DNA of 64,000 bases from JAOUEA01 sp963790335 (GTDB lineage Bacteria; Actinomycetota; UBA4738; HRBIN12), in assembly GCA_963790335.1 (NCBI GenBank), contig CAWBOB010000008.1, positions 310,001 through 374,000 on the forward strand, in the 5' to 3' direction. Below the pieces are notes generated by a model that saw only the letters and a list, made by a program, of their open reading frames with translations, did not search any database and was not told the origin of the DNA. How positions within the stretch are numbered: the first letter of the stretch is position 1; every line of letters starts with the position of its first letter. Shown here piece by piece: positions 60,764-64,000 of the stretch. Position numbers and translations under genes: made by a program.

Positions 60764-62395
60764 CTACGACCGACGAGGGCCGAGCGCCTTGTCTCGCACG
60801 ATCTCCCGCACGCAGTGATGGCCCGGCAGGCCCGTGACGCCGCCACCGGCGTGGGTCGCGCTCGACGCCTGGTAGAGGCCGCGGATCGGCGTTCGGTAGT
60901 CCGCGTATCCCACGGCCGGCCGCATGTGGAAGAGCTGATCGACGGTGAGCTCGCCGTGGAAGATGTTGCCGCCGATCAGGTCCCACCCCTGCTGCATCTG
61001 CTTGGGACCGATCACCTGGCGCGCGAGCACCGAGTCCTTGAAGCCGGGAGCGGCGTCGTCCATGCGGTCGATGAGCCGGTCGGCGTAGGCGTCGAGATCG
61101 GCGGTGTGGTCGTCGTCGTCGTCGGCCCAATCGGCGGGCACCCACTGCGTGAACATCGACACCGTGTGGATGCCCTCGGGGGCGAGGGTCGTGTCGACCA
61201 CGGTGGGGATCTCGGTGTCGCTGAACGGGATCGTGGCGGCCCTGCCGGCGCGCGCTTCCTGGAACGCCTGCTCGAGCTGCTCGTGGTCGTCGAGGAGCTC
61301 GATCGCTCCGCCGTGGATCTCGGGATCGAAGTCCGGGTTGGCCTTGAACGTCGGAAGCCGGTCGATCGCGAGGTTCACCTTGACCGTGCCGCTGCGCGTC
61401 TTCCAGTGTTCGATGTCGTGCACGAACGCGTCGGGAAGCTCGGTACGGTCCAGCTGCTGCAGGAACGTGATCTTCGGATGGCACGCCGTGACGACCAGCG
61501 GCGCACGGAGCTCCTCGCCGCCGTCGAGCACCACGCCGGTCGCCCGTCCGCTCGAGGTCGTGATCTTCGCCACGGGGGCGTTCACCCGCACCTCGGCGCC
61601 GAAGAACTTCGCGCTCTCCTCGCACGCCTGGGCGACCGCGCCCATACCGCCTTCCATGAAGCCCCACGACGCGACCTCACCGTCGCCGATGTCGCCGACG
61701 GAATGGTGCATCAAGACGTACGCGGTGCCGGGGGCGTCGGGACCGGCCCATGTGCCGATGATGCCGTTCACGGCCATGAAGCCCTTCATCTGGGGCGACT
61801 CGAACCAGCGCTCGAGCAGGTCGGTGGCGCTCATCGTGAACAGGCGGGTGATGTCGGCGACCGTGGCTTCGTCGACGTGTTTGCGCAGCTTCCATCCGAG
61901 CACACCGAGATCCCAGAGGTCGCGGACCTTCTTGGAGCCGACGTGGGGCGGCGTCTCCATGAGCAACGGACCGAGGATGGCCGCGATGCGGCCGATCCAC
62001 TCGTAGAACTCGAAGTACGCGTCGGCGTCGCGCTTGGAGACCTGGGCGATCGACTCGCGCGTGATGCGGTCGTCGGTGTGCTGGATGATCGAGCGTCCGT
62101 CGCGCATCGGCATGTATCCCTGGCCGAGGGGAAGCAGCTTGAACCCGAACCGTTCCAGCTGCAGGTCGCGGCGCACGCTCGGCGGCATCAGCGACATCGT
62201 GTACGACAGCGTGTTGACCTTGACGCCGGGAAGCTCGTCGGGCCAGGGCTCCATCGTGTCGGCCGCCCCGCCCGTCTTGTGCCGCTTCTCGAGCACGACC
62301 GTGCGGGCGCCGTGCTTGGCCAGGTAGGCAGCGGCGACGAGCCCGTTGTGTCCTCCGCCCACCACGATCGCGTCGTAGCTGTTCACGTTGCCCAT
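60764..62395 (-). CDS. PYROXD2-like FAD-dependent oxidoreductase (phytoene-desaturase fold)
   Basis: 543 residues. The FAD fold is DAIVVGGGHNGLVAAAYLAK HGARTVVLEKRHKTGGAADT. Homology continues to a C-terminal GLYQASSATHAGGGVTGLPG HHCVREIV, the family's closing FAD motif. It resembles NAD(P)/FAD oxidoreductases called PYROXD2 or carotenoid-desaturase-like; the substrate is unknown and no carotenoid genes are nearby. No clear -10 or ribosome site ahead of the ATG. Confidence 0.85.
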   Translation of the reverse strand: MGNVNSYDAIVVGGGHNGLVAAAYLAKHGARTVVLEKRHKTGGAADTMEPWPDELPGVKVNTLSYTMSLMPPSVRRDLQLERFGFKLLPLGQGYMPMRDGRSIIQHTDDRITRESIAQVSKRDADAYFEFYEWIGRIAAILGPLLMETPPHVGSKKVRDLWDLGVLGWKLRKHVDEATVADITRLFTMSATDLLERWFESPQMKGFMAVNGIIGTWAGPDAPGTAYVLMHHSVGDIGDGEVASWGFMEGGMGAVAQACEESAKFFGAEVRVNAPVAKITTSSGRATGVVLDGGEELRAPLVVTACHPKITFLQQLDRTELPDAFVHDIEHWKTRSGTVKVNLAIDRLPTFKANPDFDPEIHGGAIELLDDHEQLEQAFQEARAGRAATIPFSDTEIPTVVDTTLAPEGIHTVSMFTQWVPADWADDDDDHTADLDAYADRLIDRMDDAAPGFKDSVLARQVIGPKQMQQGWDLIGGNIFHGELTVDQLFHMRPAVGYADYRTPIRGLYQASSATHAGGGVTGLPGHHCVREIVRDKALGPRRS

Positions 62396-62508
62396 CGGTT
62401 TGAATCTCCGTTCAATCTCGGGTCGGCGAAGCGTACACCGTCACCGACCACGCTGGGTAGTGGGCCTGCCGCAACGGAACGCGCGTCACCTGCGACGATA
62501 GGAAGGCA

Positions 62509-62539
62509 GGCTGCGCGTCCCCGAAGGGAACGCGCAGCC
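62509..62539 (+). repeat. Strong hairpin in the msrA leader
   Basis: GGCTGCGCG pairs with CGCGCAGCC, continuing to an inner TCCC/GGGA stem with a CGAA tetraloop and one bulged A. No T-run follows. It lies 30 bp before the msrA start and is probably an mRNA 5' structure or regulator site. Confidence 0.6.
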
Positions 62540-62568
62540 CCACACGACCGACAGGGAGGTCCGACACC

Positions 62569-63084
62569 ATGCACGAGTTCGCGACGTTCGGCGCCGGGTG
62601 CTTCTGGGGTGTCGAGTGGGTGTTCCGCCAGGTTCCCGGCGTGGTGGAGGCCGTCTCGGGATACGCAGGAGGATCCGTCGAGGACCCCGATTACCGACTC
62701 GTCTGCACCGGCACGACCGGTCACGCCGAGGTGGTGCGGCTGGAGTTCGATCCGGCGATCGTGCGCTACGAGCAGCTGCTCGAGGTGTTCTGGGCCATGC
62801 ACGATCCGACGCAGCGCGACCGCCAAGGCCCCGACGTGGGCTCGCAGTACCGGAGCGTGATCTTCACGCACTCCCCGGAGCAGCGGAGCGCCGCCGAGAC
62901 GTCCCGAGAGCGAGCGCAGGCGAGCTTCGACCGCACGATCGCCACCGAGATCGAGGAAGCCGGCACCTTCTACCCCGCCGAGGACTACCACCAGCGCTAC
63001 TACGACACGACGGGGCACGAGCCGTACTGCCACGTGCTTCCTGCCGGCGTGCTCGAGCGCTTCGGCCTCGTCGGCACCGCCTGA
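62569..63084 (+). CDS. msrA: Peptide methionine-S-sulfoxide reductase
   Basis: 171 residues; repairs oxidised methionine. It begins ATFGAGCFWGVEWVFRQVPG V with the catalytic GCFWG motif, then SGYAGG, GHAEVVRLEFDP and VGSQYRSVIF. A second Cys in EPYCHVLP may serve recycling. A GGGAGG ribosome site precedes the ATG. Confidence 0.96.
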   Translation: MHEFATFGAGCFWGVEWVFRQVPGVVEAVSGYAGGSVEDPDYRLVCTGTTGHAEVVRLEFDPAIVRYEQLLEVFWAMHDPTQRDRQGPDVGSQYRSVIFTHSPEQRSAAETSRERAQASFDRTIATEIEEAGTFYPAEDYHQRYYDTTGHEPYCHVLPAGVLERFGLVGTA

Positions 63085-63093
63085 GGCGGCCGC

Positions 63094-63791
63094 TCAGCCG
63101 TCTCGGAACCCCACGAGCCGGTGGGTTCCGTCGCAGAACGGCTTGTTCTCCGATCGGCCGCAGCGACAGAGCGTGACCCGGTTGCGGACCTCGTAGGCCT
63201 CGCCGTCGGCGGCGACGATCCTGACGCCACCACGCACCCAGAGGGGACCGTCACGCACGACCCCGATGCTCACGGGGAGCGCCGGCTCGAGCGGCTCGCT
63301 CGCCGGGCTCGGGTCGCATCTCGAGGGCGCCCGAGGGGCAGAGGCGCACCATCTGCATCAGTCGCTCGCGCACCGCCGGGTCGGCGGCCTTGTGGGCGAG
63401 TCGCTGCCACGTGGTGAAGCGGTCGGCGCAGAACCCCGCGTGCTCGCACGTCGAGGCGTCGTAGCTCACGGTTCCCTCGCCAGCCGCGACGTCACGACGC
63501 CGATCGGCGATCGCGCCACGGTCGGCCGTCTCCGCGCCGTCGAACGCGATGGACCTATGGGTGCCGTCGCAGAAGGGCTTCGACCCCGATCGTCCGCAGC
63601 GACAGAGCACGTACCGCTCGTCGGCTTCGTCGATCGGCTCGTCGGGTACCCACCCGACGGGCTCTCCGAACTCGGTCTCGACCTGCGCCGTGCGCGCGAC
63701 CGGCACGCCTCCCCGCACGAGGTAGGGGCCGTCGGTGCGTACCCGGATCTCGCGGGCGGTCCTGGCCGTCGGGTTCGATCACGCCTTCCAT
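63094..63791 (-). CDS. Double CDGSH iron-sulfur protein with central Fer4-like domain (two frame breaks)
   Basis: About 231 residues after bridging single-base steps near 63760 and 63305. The order is an N-terminal beta segment (IRVRTDGPYLVRGGVPVART), a CDGSH site CRCGRSGSKPFCDGTH, a Cys-containing middle (STCEHAGFCADRF, then VRLCPSGALEM) like the divergent 4Fe-4S monocluster domain, a repeated beta segment (DGPLWVRGGVRIVAADGEAY) and a second CDGSH site CRCGRSENKPFCDGTH. CDGSH motifs bind redox-active 2Fe-2S clusters. Function is unknown, probably electron transfer. ATG 63791 used; GTG 63818 is possible. Confidence 0.8.
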
Positions 63792-63871
63792 GGTCGCGGG
63801 CCGCGCTCCGCATGTCACGTGCCCACGCTTGCGGCCCGGAGTGAGCGAGCCGGTATAGCATCGTCGAACGC

Positions 63872-64000
63872 ATGTTCGATACGCTCAACGATGCCCAGCG
63901 CGATGCGGTCACCCACGGCGAGGGGCCACTGCTGGTGGTGGCCGGCGCCGGTACGGGCAAGACCACGACGCTCGCATCGCGTGTCGCGTGGCTCCTGGCC
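63872..64000 (+). CDS. UvrD/Rep-type helicase, N-terminus only (runs off the window)
   Basis: 43 codons visible: MFDTLNDAQRDAVTHGEGPL LVVAGAGTGKTTTLASRVAW L. LNDAQRDAV is the Q-motif and AGAGTGKT the Walker A of superfamily 1A helicases (UvrD/PcrA or a relative). A TATAGCAT sequence about ten bases upstream may be its -10. The rest of the gene is outside the window. Confidence 0.85.
   Translation, partial: MFDTLNDAQRDAVTHGEGPLLVVAGAGTGKTTTLASRVAWLLA

Noticed and set aside
60815..62860. Long rightward open frame opposite the PYROXD2-like gene
   Set aside because: Low-complexity translation and full overlap with a strongly conserved gene.

Overview
The window is high-GC DNA that reads as an actinobacterial chromosome. 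Supporting signs are a WhiB-type Fe-S regulator, an IclR regulator divergent from leuCD with paired operators, an MptB-like mannosyltransferase, ECF sigma factors with membrane partners, many GTG starts, four-base GTGA/ATGA/TTGA gene overlaps, and many genes with a TAnnnT -10 hexamer only 6-9 nt before the start codon (leaderless mRNAs). The exact lineage cannot be fixed from the sequence; a deep-branching, non-model actinobacterium is my inference.

Region by region. 0-9.4 kb: MazG-like protein, acetyltransferase, then leftward asd, a secreted phosphoesterase, a membrane protein coupled to lysC, an S9 peptidase and a MOSC protein, then a rightward alcohol dehydrogenase. 9.5-13.3 kb: two ECF sigma factors, each overlapping a membrane protein gene. 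13.4-16.1 kb: recR, dnaX and a large-type SRP RNA. 16.2-34.5 kb: housekeeping and accessory genes (ZIP-like transporter, AlkP-superfamily phosphodiesterase, acetyltransferases, two tRNA-Ser, tadA, pncB, leuCD/IclR, MptB-like enzyme, aldo-keto reductase, MFS exporter) and tRNA-Arg(ACG).

34.52-50.39 kb is an integrated element of about 15.9 kb, bounded by a 43-bp direct repeat of the 5' half of tRNA-Arg. It carries a tyrosine integrase, an Xis-like protein, a primase-helicase with an iteron cluster directly behind it, a small-terminase-like HTH protein, many small zinc-binding proteins, a WhiB with an unusual Cys-rich tail, a divergent anti-sigma/anti-anti-sigma pair, a duplicated 60-aa HTH gene and a NYN-domain protein. 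No capsid, portal, large terminase or DNA-transfer ATPase was seen. It most resembles a phage satellite or plasmid-like integrative element and is the most interesting part of the window.

50.4-64 kb returns to the chromosome: SnoaL-like protein, peroxiredoxin, an RTX/Fn3 phosphoesterase, tRNA-Ser(GCT), an FAD oxidoreductase, the heme genes hemA-hemC-hemD-hemB-hemL, a PAS protein, a PYROXD2-like oxidoreductase, msrA, a double-CDGSH protein and the start of a UvrD-type helicase.

About 30 frame breaks interrupt otherwise well conserved genes, including asd, dnaX and hemB. Nearly all that I resolved behave as one extra base, and none was seen between 34.7 and 58.2 kb. I treat them as probable sequencing errors and annotate such genes at full length.
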